Origin: Staphylococcus marylandisciuri
GTDB lineage: Bacteria; Bacillota; Bacilli; Staphylococcales; Staphylococcaceae
Length of the DNA: 64,000 nucleotides
Assembly: GCF_025519785.1 (NCBI RefSeq)
Contig: NZ_JAOPKZ010000004.1
Coordinates: 62,001-126,000 of the forward strand
Direction: 5' to 3'
Shown here: one piece after another, positions 27,027-37,438 of the stretch
Position numbering within the stretch: the first letter of the stretch is position 1
Layout: every line of letters begins with the position of its first letter
Made by a program: the position numbers and the translations under genes
The notes under the pieces: model-generated
What the model was told of the DNA's origin: nothing
Databases searched by the model: none
Seen by the model: only the letters and a program-made list of their open reading frames with translations

Positions 27027-29282
27027 TTATTTAATATAGCGTTCTAAGTGTTTGGCAGTAACAGATTCATTAACCTCTAATAGCCCTTTTGGTAAACCTG
27101 AATAGAGCAAGCGACCACCTTGATCGCCTGCGTATGGACCGATATCTATGATCCAATCAGCTTCTGTTATCATAGTTAAGTTATGTTCGATCAATATAAC
27201 AGTGTTATTAGCCGCGATGAGTTTATTAAATGATTCGATTAACAATGGAATGTCATCTTCATGTAAGCCCGTAGTAGGTTCATCAAAAACGAATATTTGC
27301 TCGCTAACTTCACGTGATAGGTACTTACTTAATTTGACGCGTTGCATCTCGCCTCCAGACAAAGTGTCCATCGATTGACCAAGTGCCATATAACCTAAAC
27401 CAGTTTCAGCTAAAGAATGTAGAGCGGTAGTAACTTCTTCTTGACCTTCGAAGAAATCCATTGCTTCTTCCACCGTTAGGGCTAGGATGTCAGCTATTGA
27501 ATATCCTTCAACTTGTGCTTCGAGCACTTCAGGTTTATAACGCGTGCCCTGACACACATCGCAAATTTGAGTAAAGTCGGGCATAAAGGCGAGTTCAGTC
27601 TTTAATATACCTTTCCCATGACATTCAGGGCAAGCACCTGCTGAATTGTAGCTAAACAAGCTCTTCTTCAGACCAGTAAGCTTACTATAAAATGTCCGAA
27701 CTTCATCGAATATATTCAAATAGGTAAGCAAATTAGAACGATTTGATGCGTGGACACCTTTTTGATCCACATATACTACATTGGCTTTGTCTTTTAGACC
27801 TTCGGAAATTAGCGAAGACTTTCCGGAACCAGCAACACCAGTAACTACGTTGAGTACATTTTTAGGAATATCGACCGATAGGGATTTTATATTATTTCGA
27901 GATATTCGTCGCAATTGAATCTTCTCTGTAGATTGTCGCGGTTTACTTTTAAGTTGATGTGTACGATTCAGTGCTTGACCTGTGCTCGTTTCAGTGGCTA
28001 ACAAGTCTTCGTACGAACCTGAAAACGTTATTTGGCCTCCATTCTTACCTGCGTATGGACCGATGTCAATGACGTGATCAGCATGTTTAATGACATCAGG
28101 ATCGTGTTCCACCACTAGTACTGTATTACCTTTGTCTTTAAGAGATTGAATGATTTCATTTATGCGTTTAATGTCATCTGGATGTAAACCGATACTTGGT
28201 TCATCAATGATGTAGACTAGGTCAGATAGTGGACTGTTGAGATGGCGAATGAGTTTGATACGTTGCGACTCACCGCCTGATAGTGTAGGTGTTTCTCTTC
28301 CTAAGGTTAAATAATTTAAACCGATATAGCTAAGCGCTTCTAATTGTTTCAGTAATGGTTTGATAATAAATTGAGCTTTTTGAGATTGTATATTTTGTAA
28401 AAAAGTGATGGCATCATCAATAGATAGATTTGTAAAATCTGCTATATCATAATTTTTAATCTTACATGACAACACTTCATGGTTTAGTCGTTTGCCCTCG
28501 CAATCAGGACACTTCTTAGATGTCACAACTCTATCAATATCCTTTTTAAAACGCTTTTTCTCAAAGTTATCGCTCAGTAAGAATGAACGTCTAAAGCGGT
28601 GAACAAGCCCTTCAAATTTAGCTGTTCTCGGCCACTCTTCAGGCGGATTTTTAAGTTTCGTAGGTTTAGTGTATAGAAAAGTGTCAAGTTCATCAGGTGT
28701 GTAGTCCTTTAATTTCTTATCATTATCAAATAGTCCAGTGTATAGATAACGTTTACCACGCCAACTATCAGGACGAAAAGAAGGGAAATTAATCGCATCT
28801 TCATTTAAAGATTTATTAAAGTCTAATAATTCATTTAAGTCAATATCTTCGATATAACCTAATCCTGAGCAAGTCGTACACATACCTTTAGGGTTGTTAA
28901 ATGAAAATATATCTGAATAACCTACAAATGGCTCGCCGATACGTGACCATAACAAGCGAACAGAAGCATAGATATCTGAAATCGTACCAACCGTTGAACG
29001 AGAGTTTCCACCCAAACGCTTTTGATTGATTATCATCGCTACAGGCAAGTTTTCAATCGCTTCTACGTTCGGTTTACTAAATTGCGATAATTGATTTTGG
29101 ATGTAGGTTGAATAAGTTTCGTTTAGCAGGCGTTCTGATTCAGCAGCTATCGTATTAAAAACGAGGGAAGATTTACCTGAACCTGAACGTCCAGTAAAGA
29201 CTGTGATTTGATTTTTCGGTATATTTACTGAAATATTCTTCAAATTATTTTGTGTGGCACCTTTTACTTTTATATATGACAT
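27027..29282 (-). CDS. UvrA-like ABC ATPase (short UvrA paralogue)
   Basis: About 751-residue protein with two UvrA-type ABC ATPase halves. Walker A GRSGSGKSS is near residue 32 and GVAGSGKSS near 485, signatures TLSGGESQR and TLSGGEMQR, zinc modules CTTCSGLG, CPDCEGKR, CPECHGKG and CDVCQGTR. True UvrA is about 940 residues; the missing part is mostly the UvrB-binding/insertion region, as in UvrA-like class II proteins linked to self-protection from DNA-binding drugs. A canonical uvrA should exist elsewhere. I chose ATG 29282 after GAGGTG. It is not at this site in S. aureus, so it is probably an acquired or relocated gene. Confidence 0.9.
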   Translation of the reverse strand: MSYIKVKGATQNNLKNISVNIPKNQITVFTGRSGSGKSSLVFNTIAAESERLLNETYSTYIQNQLSQFSKPNVEAIENLPVAMIINQKRLGGNSRSTVGTISDIYASVRLLWSRIGEPFVGYSDIFSFNNPKGMCTTCSGLGYIEDIDLNELLDFNKSLNEDAINFPSFRPDSWRGKRYLYTGLFDNDKKLKDYTPDELDTFLYTKPTKLKNPPEEWPRTAKFEGLVHRFRRSFLLSDNFEKKRFKKDIDRVVTSKKCPDCEGKRLNHEVLSCKIKNYDIADFTNLSIDDAITFLQNIQSQKAQFIIKPLLKQLEALSYIGLNYLTLGRETPTLSGGESQRIKLIRHLNSPLSDLVYIIDEPSIGLHPDDIKRINEIIQSLKDKGNTVLVVEHDPDVIKHADHVIDIGPYAGKNGGQITFSGSYEDLLATETSTGQALNRTHQLKSKPRQSTEKIQLRRISRNNIKSLSVDIPKNVLNVVTGVAGSGKSSLISEGLKDKANVVYVDQKGVHASNRSNLLTYLNIFDEVRTFYSKLTGLKKSLFSYNSAGACPECHGKGILKTELAFMPDFTQICDVCQGTRYKPEVLEAQVEGYSIADILALTVEEAMDFFEGQEEVTTALHSLAETGLGYMALGQSMDTLSGGEMQRVKLSKYLSREVSEQIFVFDEPTTGLHEDDIPLLIESFNKLIAANNTVILIEHNLTMITEADWIIDIGPYAGDQGGRLLYSGLPKGLLEVNESVTAKHLERYIK

Positions 29283-29653
29283 TCGATTCACCTCTTGAAT
29301 TAGAGTATAACAAAGAATCTAGATGAGATTGAACTTAATTTAGGCTGTAGTTGTCCTACTTCTATGGATGAGGGTGCTCCATTGAGTGTGAGTGTACTTT
29401 GTGCAGATTGATAACCATTAGTAAAGCCGTATTTCTTTTACTTAACTCGTGATATAATCAGGCTAGATAAATGATAAATATGTTAATACTATATTTATAG
29501 AAATAATAAAGTATGGCACACTAGTACTTGAATATAACTCAGCAGAAATGTTCAATATCAGCACTCATATTTGAACTTCAATCCATTTCATAGATGTGTG
29601 CTACCTTACGGGGTGTAGAGTGTTAAATATAAGGTTAAAAGGAGAGGTGAGTT

Positions 29654-30700
29654 ATGGGTAGAATAATACTTAAAGTATTGGGAGTCATCGTAGTGATACT
29701 CGTTATAATTTATTTATTTTACTCACCTCGTCTCAAGTTTGATGTTCTAAAGAATCCTAACAAGCACTCCAGCATATCAAGTGACAAAGCACATCCTTCA
29801 CATCATACTGAAGAGGCGCAGAATACTATGCCTAAACATGGTATTGGTACGTGGGTAGGTAAGAGTTTAAATAAGTTAACTAAGAAGTTTGGTCAGGCAG
29901 ATCGAGTGTATCCATTCTATAACAGCTATAAAAATTATGTGTTTAAAAGAAAAAACCAATACTACATAGTCTCCGTTAAAGATAATATCATTAAATCTGT
30001 GTATGCTACTGGGAAAGATGTTAATGTTCAACCGTTAAAAATAATGGAAAGTGGTTCCCATATATATGAGAATTTAAGTATAAATACAGAACCAACGATA
30101 AGAACGCATCATAAAAAATATGATATAGAGCTATCTGATCACGATATGAAAACGCAAGCCTTAGTGAAATTCGGTCAAATCTACGCTCAGATATATATGG
30201 ATGAACAGACAAACGAGATCTTAGCAGTACGTTACCTAGATAGTGAAGCATTAATGAACTTCAAGCCTTATCAAACGTTGAATGATACTGAAACTCGAGA
30301 GTTTAATCATGATGATAAAAGTTCACCTTATGAACAAAACTCGAATCAACTCTTAACGTTATATGAAGTAACTAATGAAATGCGCAAGCTGAAGGGGCTA
30401 CGACCTCTTAAGGTCGATAAAGATGTTTCGCGTATTGCTTTTCTTAATCTTTACCAAGCTACGTCAAAAGAGGATGTTGAGTTTAGAGAAGATGTACTTG
30501 AAGACCAACTTAAAGAACGAAATATACTCTTTAAGAGTGCAGGGCAGAATGTTGGGTCTGACTTTAATGACGTTCCCACTTTGATTAATAGCTGGCTTAA
30601 CTCTGATATACACCGTTCAAGATTATTGAGTACTGACTACAGTCAGATGGGCGGCGAAGTTAATGATAGTTATTATAACCTTATCTTTATTGAAGAGTAG
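29654..30700 (+). CDS. Membrane-anchored CAP/SCP-domain protein (YlbC-like)
   Basis: 348 residues. An N-terminal membrane anchor or signal (about 4-23) is followed by a CAP-associated N-terminal domain (about 65-205, GIGTWVGKSLNKLTKKFGQ) and a C-terminal CAP/SCP domain (about 228-345, LLTLYEVTNEMRKLKGLRPL; INSWLNSDIHRSRLL). The ATG follows AAGGAGAGGTG. It lies just before ylbF, the conserved place of this gene in S. aureus and of ylbC in Bacillus. The extracellular role is unknown. The gap 29283-29653 holds only a -10-like TATAAT at 29453 and no gene. Confidence 0.88.
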   Translation: MGRIILKVLGVIVVILVIIYLFYSPRLKFDVLKNPNKHSSISSDKAHPSHHTEEAQNTMPKHGIGTWVGKSLNKLTKKFGQADRVYPFYNSYKNYVFKRKNQYYIVSVKDNIIKSVYATGKDVNVQPLKIMESGSHIYENLSINTEPTIRTHHKKYDIELSDHDMKTQALVKFGQIYAQIYMDEQTNEILAVRYLDSEALMNFKPYQTLNDTETREFNHDDKSSPYEQNSNQLLTLYEVTNEMRKLKGLRPLKVDKDVSRIAFLNLYQATSKEDVEFREDVLEDQLKERNILFKSAGQNVGSDFNDVPTLINSWLNSDIHRSRLLSTDYSQMGGEVNDSYYNLIFIEE

Positions 30701-30717
30701 TTTATAGGGGGATAAAG

Positions 30718-31152
30718 ATGATCACTGAACAAACGTTGAAAGTTTTAGATCAAATCGAAGCACTAACTGATATGATTCTAGAATCGAGAATTTATCATGA
30801 ATTTAAAGTAGCAGAACAGAAGTTAAATCATGATGCGGAAGCACATTTATTGTATCAAGCTTTCCTGAAGGCCAAGGATCAATATGATGACGTCCAACGG
30901 TTTGGAAAATATCATCCAGATTATCAACAAATTATGTTAGAAACTAGAAAGCGGAAGAGAGCATATGAAATGGTGCCCTGTGTGATTGATTATAAGAAGA
31001 AAGAAACGGAGTTACAAAGTTTGATCGATCAAATCATCGCGACGATAGCTTACTCAGTTTCAGAACATGTGAAGATAGAGGCAGGAAATCCATTCTTTCA
31101 ATATGATAAAGGAGGATGTGCTTCAGGCGGGTCATGTAAATGTTCTCTCTGA
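30718..31152 (+). CDS. ylbF: YlbF, RNase Y regulator subunit
   Basis: 144-residue helical protein of the YlbF/YmcA family. In Bacillus YlbF forms the Y-complex with YmcA and YaaT, which carries Fe-S clusters and guides RNase Y in mRNA maturation. The C-terminal cysteines (GGCASGGSCKCSL) fit the reported cluster ligands. GGGGGAT lies before the ATG, 17 nt after the CAP gene stop, so the two are probably cotranscribed. Length is as expected. Confidence 0.9.
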   Translation: MITEQTLKVLDQIEALTDMILESRIYHEFKVAEQKLNHDAEAHLLYQAFLKAKDQYDDVQRFGKYHPDYQQIMLETRKRKRAYEMVPCVIDYKKKETELQSLIDQIIATIAYSVSEHVKIEAGNPFFQYDKGGCASGGSCKCSL

Positions 31153-31188
31153 AGGTAATAGATAATATTTTAACTCATATATTAAATG

Positions 31189-31385
31189 GAGGCTGGGAGA
31201 TAAAGGTCTTTAACTAGAGAGAAAGAGGCTGGGGCATAATGTAATGTCTCAGCCTTTTCAGCATCTTGGCAGTAGATGACTGAATTGAAAATGCGCTTGT
31301 ATCAAGCTTTTTTCAATTCTAGTCAGCCTTGCCGGGGCGGGCCTACGAAATCTTTTTGTTCAAATTAGATTTCTGTCCCGCACCC
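31189..31385 (-). repeat. Long-form palindromic repeat (inverted) after ylbF
   Basis: GAGGCTGGG-type units with TCTTTAACTAGAGAGAAAG, a GGCTGGGGCATAATGTAATGTCTCAGCC hairpin, the AAGCTT-centred hairpin, and the final AGATTTCTGTCCCGC arm. It is in reverse orientation relative to copy 1. Confidence 0.8.
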
Positions 31386-31448
31386 AATAAATAATGAGTC
31401 ATCATTCAAATGCTTAGCTATTATACTTACATATCTACTACTATATCA

Positions 31449-31612
31449 TCGAGTTTGAGACATAAAGTTTCTGTGTTCTGGATAATCGATTGACGGCGTC
31501 CCAGACCAGGGTTGCCGGTAGAAATATCACGATTCGACTAAATACGGAGAGCAATTTTGCTCATCGTTTGGTTCTGTGCAAATCCTAAACGCTTTTGTAC
31601 CGACCTCTTCTA
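31449..31612 (-). repeat. Inverted B-type and C-type repeat modules
   Basis: 31449-31541 is the reverse complement of the B-type module seen at 24439 and 26821 (GAGACATAAAGTTTCTG, GACGGCGTCCCAGACCAGG). 31585-31612 is the reverse of the GGGACAACAGCGTTTAGG module at 21070. The rest of the 630-nt gap between ylbF and ylbG shows no gene. Confidence 0.65.
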
Positions 31613-31785
31613 GCTCAAAGTGTATAAAGTCCTCGTCAAGTAGTTTCTTCATACTGTTTACACGTAGACTGTATTCTCTGCTGTTGTAAAATGTTAAGTG
31701 CGAGATAGATCTTATTCTTCTATATATTTATAAAATAACGTAGACGTGATATTATATAGGAGTTAATAATTGGAGTGATTATTTG

Positions 31786-32037
31786 ATGAAATCCGTCCCA
31801 AGAGTAAGTCTAATTATATTCTTGAAAAATTTAAAATATGTTAGACAGTTAAAGAAATATGGCCATGTAGTTTATACTAACTCCAGACGCAGTTATGTGA
31901 TTCTGTATGTGAATGAAGACGATGTAAATCGTATAGTATCTCAGCTTATGAATTTAAAATATGTAGATTATATTGAAGGTTCGCCATATAAGACGCTAAA
32001 AAAGGTCTATGAAAAAGAGAAACATGAACTCTCTTAA
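31786..32037 (+). CDS. ylbG: YlbG (DUF2129)
   Basis: 83-residue cytoplasmic protein of the YlbG/DUF2129 family (RVSLIIFLKNLKYVRQLKKYG; LKYVDYIEGSPYKTLKKVYE), usual length. I chose ATG 31786, 10 nt after TGGAG; a TTG directly before it is possible. Gene order with ylbF and rsmD is conserved from Bacillus to Staphylococcus. Function is not established. Confidence 0.88.
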   Translation: MKSVPRVSLIIFLKNLKYVRQLKKYGHVVYTNSRRSYVILYVNEDDVNRIVSQLMNLKYVDYIEGSPYKTLKKVYEKEKHELS

Positions 32038-32147
32038 TTGATCCAACGATCACTTAAATTATGTACGAGGTCGTGGGTAGTTAAGTTTCAAGTCAGCTTC
32101 TAAACAGTTAGCTTTTTCATTCACTCCTCATGTGCATTTGATATGAC

Positions 32148-32537
32148 TCACTGCAGTGGCGGAATCCAATTTTGCAAGCGCAATACACTAGTCAAGTAAT
32201 TGTAATATAGCTCTTGCTCATGATAAGACTCCGGAGGATGTACATCGACTTCTTTGATAGGGATATTAAATTTTTCAGCACATTTATTAATGAATTCAAA
32301 CTTTTTATTCGAAGAAGGGTAAGGATATCTTAGAGCGTCTTGCATATAATACATAGCTTGAAAGTGATTGTCAGCAGTTGGTTTCATAATAAGTGCTACA
32401 GAAGTTAGTCTGTTATGGGATAAGGGTGTATGAAAGTAGACCACTTTGGAAGTGCGTTCATGGTTATATTCGATAAGCGTTAAGAACTCAAATAGATCGC
32501 TTAAGCCATTGCCTAAATATATAAATGATTGTTTCAT
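32148..32537 (-). CDS. Conserved hypothetical protein between ylbG and rsmD
   Basis: 129-residue soluble protein (MKQSFIYLGNGLSDLFEFLT...) rich in aromatic residues and His. It has no cysteines, signal peptide or membrane helix. It is divergent from rsmD across 64 nt and convergent with ylbG. A gene of this kind lies at the same place in other staphylococci. I recall a small domain of unknown function (DUF7147) for it but cannot confirm that. AAGGAGGATTC precedes the ATG. Confidence 0.75.
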   Translation of the reverse strand: MKQSFIYLGNGLSDLFEFLTLIEYNHERTSKVVYFHTPLSHNRLTSVALIMKPTADNHFQAMYYMQDALRYPYPSSNKKFEFINKCAEKFNIPIKEVDVHPPESYHEQELYYNYLTSVLRLQNWIPPLQ

Positions 32538-32601
32538 TTAGAATCCTCCTTTTGATTTAGCATTATATAGAACTTTTAGGACAAAAGAAAGAGGGGTAGA
32601 G

Positions 32602-33631
<1,030 letters not shown>

Positions 33632-33846
33632 TTATTATTATTCCGACTAAGGGTCAGTTATTGAAGTTCGATGGTTATCAATGCTTAGAGTCATTCATGC
33701 GTGAATCTAGCAACTGAGTCATACTTAGGCGAGTGTGGCATACATAATAGAACTAAATCCTTACACGTAAATTCATCTTACTCACTATAGCTACTGAACA
33801 TGAAATTTAACCTATCAGAGAATGTAGCGGTGGTGATAAGGGTTAT

Positions 33847-33890
33847 AACACAGAAATCTATTTTAGGCTCTAAGATTTCTGTGTTTTTTT
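33847..33890 (+). terminator. Terminator hairpin downstream of coaD
   Basis: AACACAGAAATCT (33847-33859) pairs perfectly with AGATTTCTGTGTT (33873-33885), then a T-run. Its arms share CAGAAATCT with the dispersed palindromic repeats. The rest of 33632-34054 shows no gene. Confidence 0.85.
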
Positions 33891-34054
33891 AATAAATTTA
33901 ACAAAGTGACTAACTATTCCTTGGGTCAACTATTTAAATTTACTTTTAGGATAGGAAGTATAAGAACGTGATAGGACGCGTCAGACCTTCGAGGCGTTCC
34001 AATCCATTACAATGAAATCAATTGAAATAATAGCTAGTTCGCTCTGTAACTCTG

Positions 34055-35191
34055 TCATCTTCTAATAACAGGAGTATTAAAATCAGTCTGATCATTTCCG
34101 GAAAAGAAATTGAAAATTGTCGTGGCTTTTATTTCATTTTTAAATAGAGGGGCACTTTTTTTAGTGACGTTAGTTACAAAATTTCGCTCTGGGTAAAGTG
34201 TTTGTAAATGTTTTAAATAGCGTCTACCATGTTCCGTCATTCCTAATATTCGAACACCTGTCACATCGTCATGAGTAACGTCACATGTTTTAATATTTAA
34301 TAATACATTCATTAACAGTCGTTGCAAATGTGTGCGGGTATACCTTTTCGTTTTGATCAGTTGAATAAATTCTTCGTACGAGTGTGCTTGACCAATATAA
34401 GTTTTGAGACGTGATTCGATCCCTTCCGTCATACCATAAATGTGCTTTAAGTCATTTTTATCTCGAGCTATAATCACATATTTTAAATATGGAAAAATAT
34501 CATCCAGGTTAAATGACGGTTCAGTATAAAGATCTTGAATACGATAAGGGACAACTTTTCTCCACTCAGCGTTTTGATCTTGTAAAGCTTGACGTATAGC
34601 TGTTCCGCTTGCAAATTGCTTCTCGTGGATTTGAGTATCATGATGTGCATTTCCTAGTCTTCTAATAGGAAGCGGCTCGATGCCAGCATTCTGTTGCAAT
34701 ATAGCGCGGACATATGAGAGACCTAGTGTATTATTAGGTGAAGATAGTAACGGCTCATTAGGAAAGATCTCTGCTAACCCCCGAGCGTAACTTTTACCTT
34801 CTTTCACCTTAGAAATGAGCTGCTCACGATAGTTGGAAGTATTGAGTTGTTCTGCAAGCGTAGTGAATTGTGTAATATCATCACTTTCAGCGCCAAAAGA
34901 GAGAGAATTAACATCTAGATATCGAGCAATTTGGACGCCAGTATTTGCGAAATATTCTCCACCAGAAAGCGTAGCATGGATCGGCATTTCAGCAACTAAA
35001 TCTACTTCTGACAAAGCCATTAAAGTACGGTGGAATTTATTATATATGGCAGGTTCACCGCGCATGACGAATTGCCCACTCATAATAGCAATGGTCACGT
35101 CGGCATGAGCTAAAGACTTAGCAGTGGTAGCTTGATACTGATGACCGTTGTGAAATGGATTATATTCAGCTATGATAGCAACACTTTTCAT
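34055..35191 (-). CDS. tmcAL: TmcAL (YlbM), tRNA(Met) cytidine acetate ligase
   Basis: About 378-residue nucleotidyltransferase-like enzyme. In Bacillus it makes N4-acetylcytidine at the wobble position of elongator tRNA-Met from acetate and ATP. The signature AEYNPFHNGHQYQ is at the N-terminus and MSGQFVMRGEPAIYNK follows. I chose ATG 35191, 8 nt after AAGGAG; ATG 35197 lies too close to the ribosome site. It is divergent from the yceD-rpmF operon. Confidence 0.95.
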   Translation of the reverse strand: MKSVAIIAEYNPFHNGHQYQATTAKSLAHADVTIAIMSGQFVMRGEPAIYNKFHRTLMALSEVDLVAEMPIHATLSGGEYFANTGVQIARYLDVNSLSFGAESDDITQFTTLAEQLNTSNYREQLISKVKEGKSYARGLAEIFPNEPLLSSPNNTLGLSYVRAILQQNAGIEPLPIRRLGNAHHDTQIHEKQFASGTAIRQALQDQNAEWRKVVPYRIQDLYTEPSFNLDDIFPYLKYVIIARDKNDLKHIYGMTEGIESRLKTYIGQAHSYEEFIQLIKTKRYTRTHLQRLLMNVLLNIKTCDVTHDDVTGVRILGMTEHGRRYLKHLQTLYPERNFVTNVTKKSAPLFKNEIKATTIFNFFSGNDQTDFNTPVIRR

Positions 35192-35374
35192 TTGCATTTC
35201 TCCTTAAGAAGATTCAATATTAGTATTGTATCAGAAGTTCATAGAATGTAGTAAATTTCATCTAAACGATTTAGGTAAGAGGTATATTAAAGCGTGAGCG
35301 TGTTAAGAAATTATCTTGACAACTAATTCCTATAAAGTTAAAATAAATTTTGTGCTTGTTAGAGGTGAAGCCAT

Positions 35375-35917
35375 ATGAAATGGTCGATAACACAATTGCG
35401 TAAATATCAAGGTAAACCATTTGAAATTCAAGAATACGTGAATTTTGATCAACTCAAATCTTCATTAGATTTAATAGATTTGTCTTCTATTTATGTTGAA
35501 GGTGAAATCAATGTTAAATCTAAAGAAGTCATTGCGGACATTCAAATTAAGGGAACGTATACGATGGCATGCGCCCGAACGTTAACACCAGTTGAAGTCC
35601 CGTTGAATGTTACTACACAAGAAATCTTTGAGCTTGAGCCTTTTGAATTTGACGAAGATGATGAAGGTGAAGAACACTATCATGATGTGACAGATGGCAT
35701 GGTCAATCTCAAAGAGGTTGTAAGAGAAATTGTTGTAGTTGAAAAACCGATGAGAGCTTTCTCTAAACAAAGTGATCAAATGTTACGTGAAGGAAATGGT
35801 TGGGAAGTTATTGACGAAGATCAAGCATTAGAGCTTGAGCAGCAAAAAGAAGAGGAAACGCAACAAGTTGATCCACGGCTTCAAAAATTACAACATCTAT
35901 ACGATAATGAGAAATAG
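35375..35917 (+). CDS. YceD-family protein (DUF177)
   Basis: 180-residue acidic protein of the DUF177/YceD family, almost always encoded directly before rpmF, as here. It has an acidic patch at about 89-100 (FEFDEDDEGEEHYHD) and a Gln/Glu-rich end. Homologues are linked to 23S rRNA accumulation, but the precise role is not settled. GAGGTGAAG precedes the ATG. There are 84 nt to rpmF, probably one transcript. Confidence 0.88.
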   Translation: MKWSITQLRKYQGKPFEIQEYVNFDQLKSSLDLIDLSSIYVEGEINVKSKEVIADIQIKGTYTMACARTLTPVEVPLNVTTQEIFELEPFEFDEDDEGEEHYHDVTDGMVNLKEVVREIVVVEKPMRAFSKQSDQMLREGNGWEVIDEDQALELEQQKEEETQQVDPRLQKLQHLYDNEK

Positions 35918-36001
35918 CAGTTTCTAATAATTTATAGTATAATGGATTATTGAATCTGATATTAATTGATTTTGTGTTTTATATAATAAGGAGGATTAAA
36001 C

Positions 36002-36175
36002 ATGGCAGTACCTAAGAGAAGAACGTCTAAAACTAGAAAAAATAAACGTCGTACGCACATTAAACTTTCAGCTCCTGGCATGACTGAATGCCCAAGCTGT
36101 GGTGAATATAAATTATCTCACCGTGTTTGCAAAAACTGTGGTTCTTACAACGGCGAAGAAGTTGTATCTAAATAA
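36002..36175 (+). CDS. rpmF: Ribosomal protein bL32
   Basis: 57-residue large-subunit protein. The basic N-terminus [19 protein letters not shown] is followed by a zinc ribbon with all four cysteines present (C30, C33, C43, C46), so this is the zinc-binding form. AAGGAGG is 8 nt before the ATG. The isd heme-uptake genes that follow rpmF in S. aureus are absent; a palindromic terminator follows instead. Confidence 0.98.
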   Translation: MAVPKRRTSKTRKNKRRTHIKLSAPGMTECPSCGEYKLSHRVCKNCGSYNGEEVVSK

Positions 36176-36198
36176 TTAGATATTGTATTTCAATAAGA

Positions 36199-36252
36199 GG
36201 GAGCGGGACAGAAATCCAATTTGAATAAAAAGATTTCTGTCCCGCTCCCTCT
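36199..36252. repeat. Short-form palindromic repeat acting as rpmF terminator
   Basis: GAGGGAGCGGGACAGAAATC and GATTTCTGTCCCGCTCCCTC are perfect arms, with T-rich sequence after. It stands 24 nt after the rpmF stop. Confidence 0.88.
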
Positions 36253-36346
36253 TGATTTAATACATAAAATGTTCGATTATTTCTGAAATTACAATTGTAA
36301 GTTAATTTATAGTATTAAATATAATAATTTTATAGTGAGGACAATC

Positions 36347-37087
36347 ATGGAGCAAATCACGTCTGTACAAAATAGTAAGATTAAACAAGCGAATAAATTA
36401 AAGAAGAAGAGAGAAAGAGACAAGACAGGTTTAGCACTCATTGAAGGACACCACCTCATAGAAGAAGCCATTCAAAGCAACATAGTTGTAGAGCAACTCT
36501 TTTGTATTGATCCGAATAGAATTGATGAAGAGACTTTAGGTTATGCCCACTTCGCTTATCAAATCACTACTAAAGTTGCTGAAGTTCTGTCTGAAACGGT
36601 CACTCCACAAGGTATCTTTGCTGTGATTAAACAACCAGACTTTGAAGTTGTACAACCAAAGCAAGTGCTTTTAATCGATCAAATACAAGATCCTGGTAAT
36701 CTTGGTACATTGATCCGCACAGCTGACGCTGCTGGTTTAGATTTGATTGTATTAGAGAAAGGCACCGCCGATCCATATCAAGATAAGGTGTTACGCTCCA
36801 GTCAAGGTAGTGTATTTCATCAGCCAATAGTCTATCGAGATTTAAAAACTTTTATTTCGGAATTTGATGGCTGCGTTTATGGCACCTCGATAGAGGGAGC
36901 TACGTCTTTTAAAGAAATACAACCAAGTGACTCATTTGCGCTACTACTAGGTAATGAAGGGGCAGGAGTGCGCTCTGAAATACTTTCAAGCACAGATCAA
37001 AATCTTACTATTCCTATTTATGGACAAGCCGAAAGCCTCAATGTTGCAATAGCTGGAAGCATTCTGATCTATCATTTGAAAGGTTGA
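36347..37087 (+). CDS. SpoU/TrmH-family RNA 2'-O-methyltransferase
   Basis: 246-residue SPOUT methyltransferase. The N-terminal L30e-like substrate-binding part (GLALIEGHHLIEEAI) is followed by the knotted SpoU domain with motif 1 QDPGNLGTLIRTADAAG, motif 2 LLLGNEGAGV and motif 3 LTIPIYGQAESLNVAIAGSI. ATG 36347 is chosen, preceded by GTGAGGA; an in-frame GTG 36335 is part of that ribosome site. It is most like the rRNA methylase YsgA located before pheST in Bacillus. The exact nucleotide target is not known. Confidence 0.9.
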   Translation: MEQITSVQNSKIKQANKLKKKRERDKTGLALIEGHHLIEEAIQSNIVVEQLFCIDPNRIDEETLGYAHFAYQITTKVAEVLSETVTPQGIFAVIKQPDFEVVQPKQVLLIDQIQDPGNLGTLIRTADAAGLDLIVLEKGTADPYQDKVLRSSQGSVFHQPIVYRDLKTFISEFDGCVYGTSIEGATSFKEIQPSDSFALLLGNEGAGVRSEILSSTDQNLTIPIYGQAESLNVAIAGSILIYHLKG

Positions 37088-37136
37088 CCGTCATGTATGC
37101 TTTCATATATAATTAAATCGATGTTTAAACTATATA

Positions 37137-37372
37137 TATGCCTATAAAAAGAAGTGAACTATGGTAGTAAGTCGCCCAGGGAGAATAATCATGACTGAAA
37201 GTTATTCCGTCTGAAATTAGTTCTTTCGTCTTTTTGGCTACTTAAAGAGATTTAAGTCGGACTATGCGTTCGTTATCAACTTATCAAGTGTGTACGGTAG
37301 ATCGTATAAATTTGGGTGGTACCACGGAAGTCTTTCGTCCCATTGCTAGGGAATGAAAGGCTTTTTTTATTT
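37137..37372 (+). promoter_or_regulatory. T-box riboswitch (tRNA-Phe) leader of pheST
   Basis: The conserved T-box core GGGTGGTACCACGG is at 37314-37327, followed by a terminator hairpin (CTTTCGTCCC...GGGAATGAAAG, then T7) at 37332-37368. Stem I features (AGTAAG, GGGAGAATAATC) lie at about 37168-37190. A UUC triplet at 37221-37223 is a candidate phenylalanine specifier. Uncharged tRNA-Phe would favour the antiterminator and switch on pheS-pheT 70 nt downstream. Confidence 0.92.
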
Positions 37373-37438
37373 CTCTCATTAACCGATCAAATGTCTTAAC
37401 ACATTGTCACATCACATTTAACAAAGGAGGACGAATTT

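Noticed and set aside
30021..30251. 76-codon reverse frame inside the CAP-domain gene
   Set aside because: Opposite a well supported gene and without a ribosome site.
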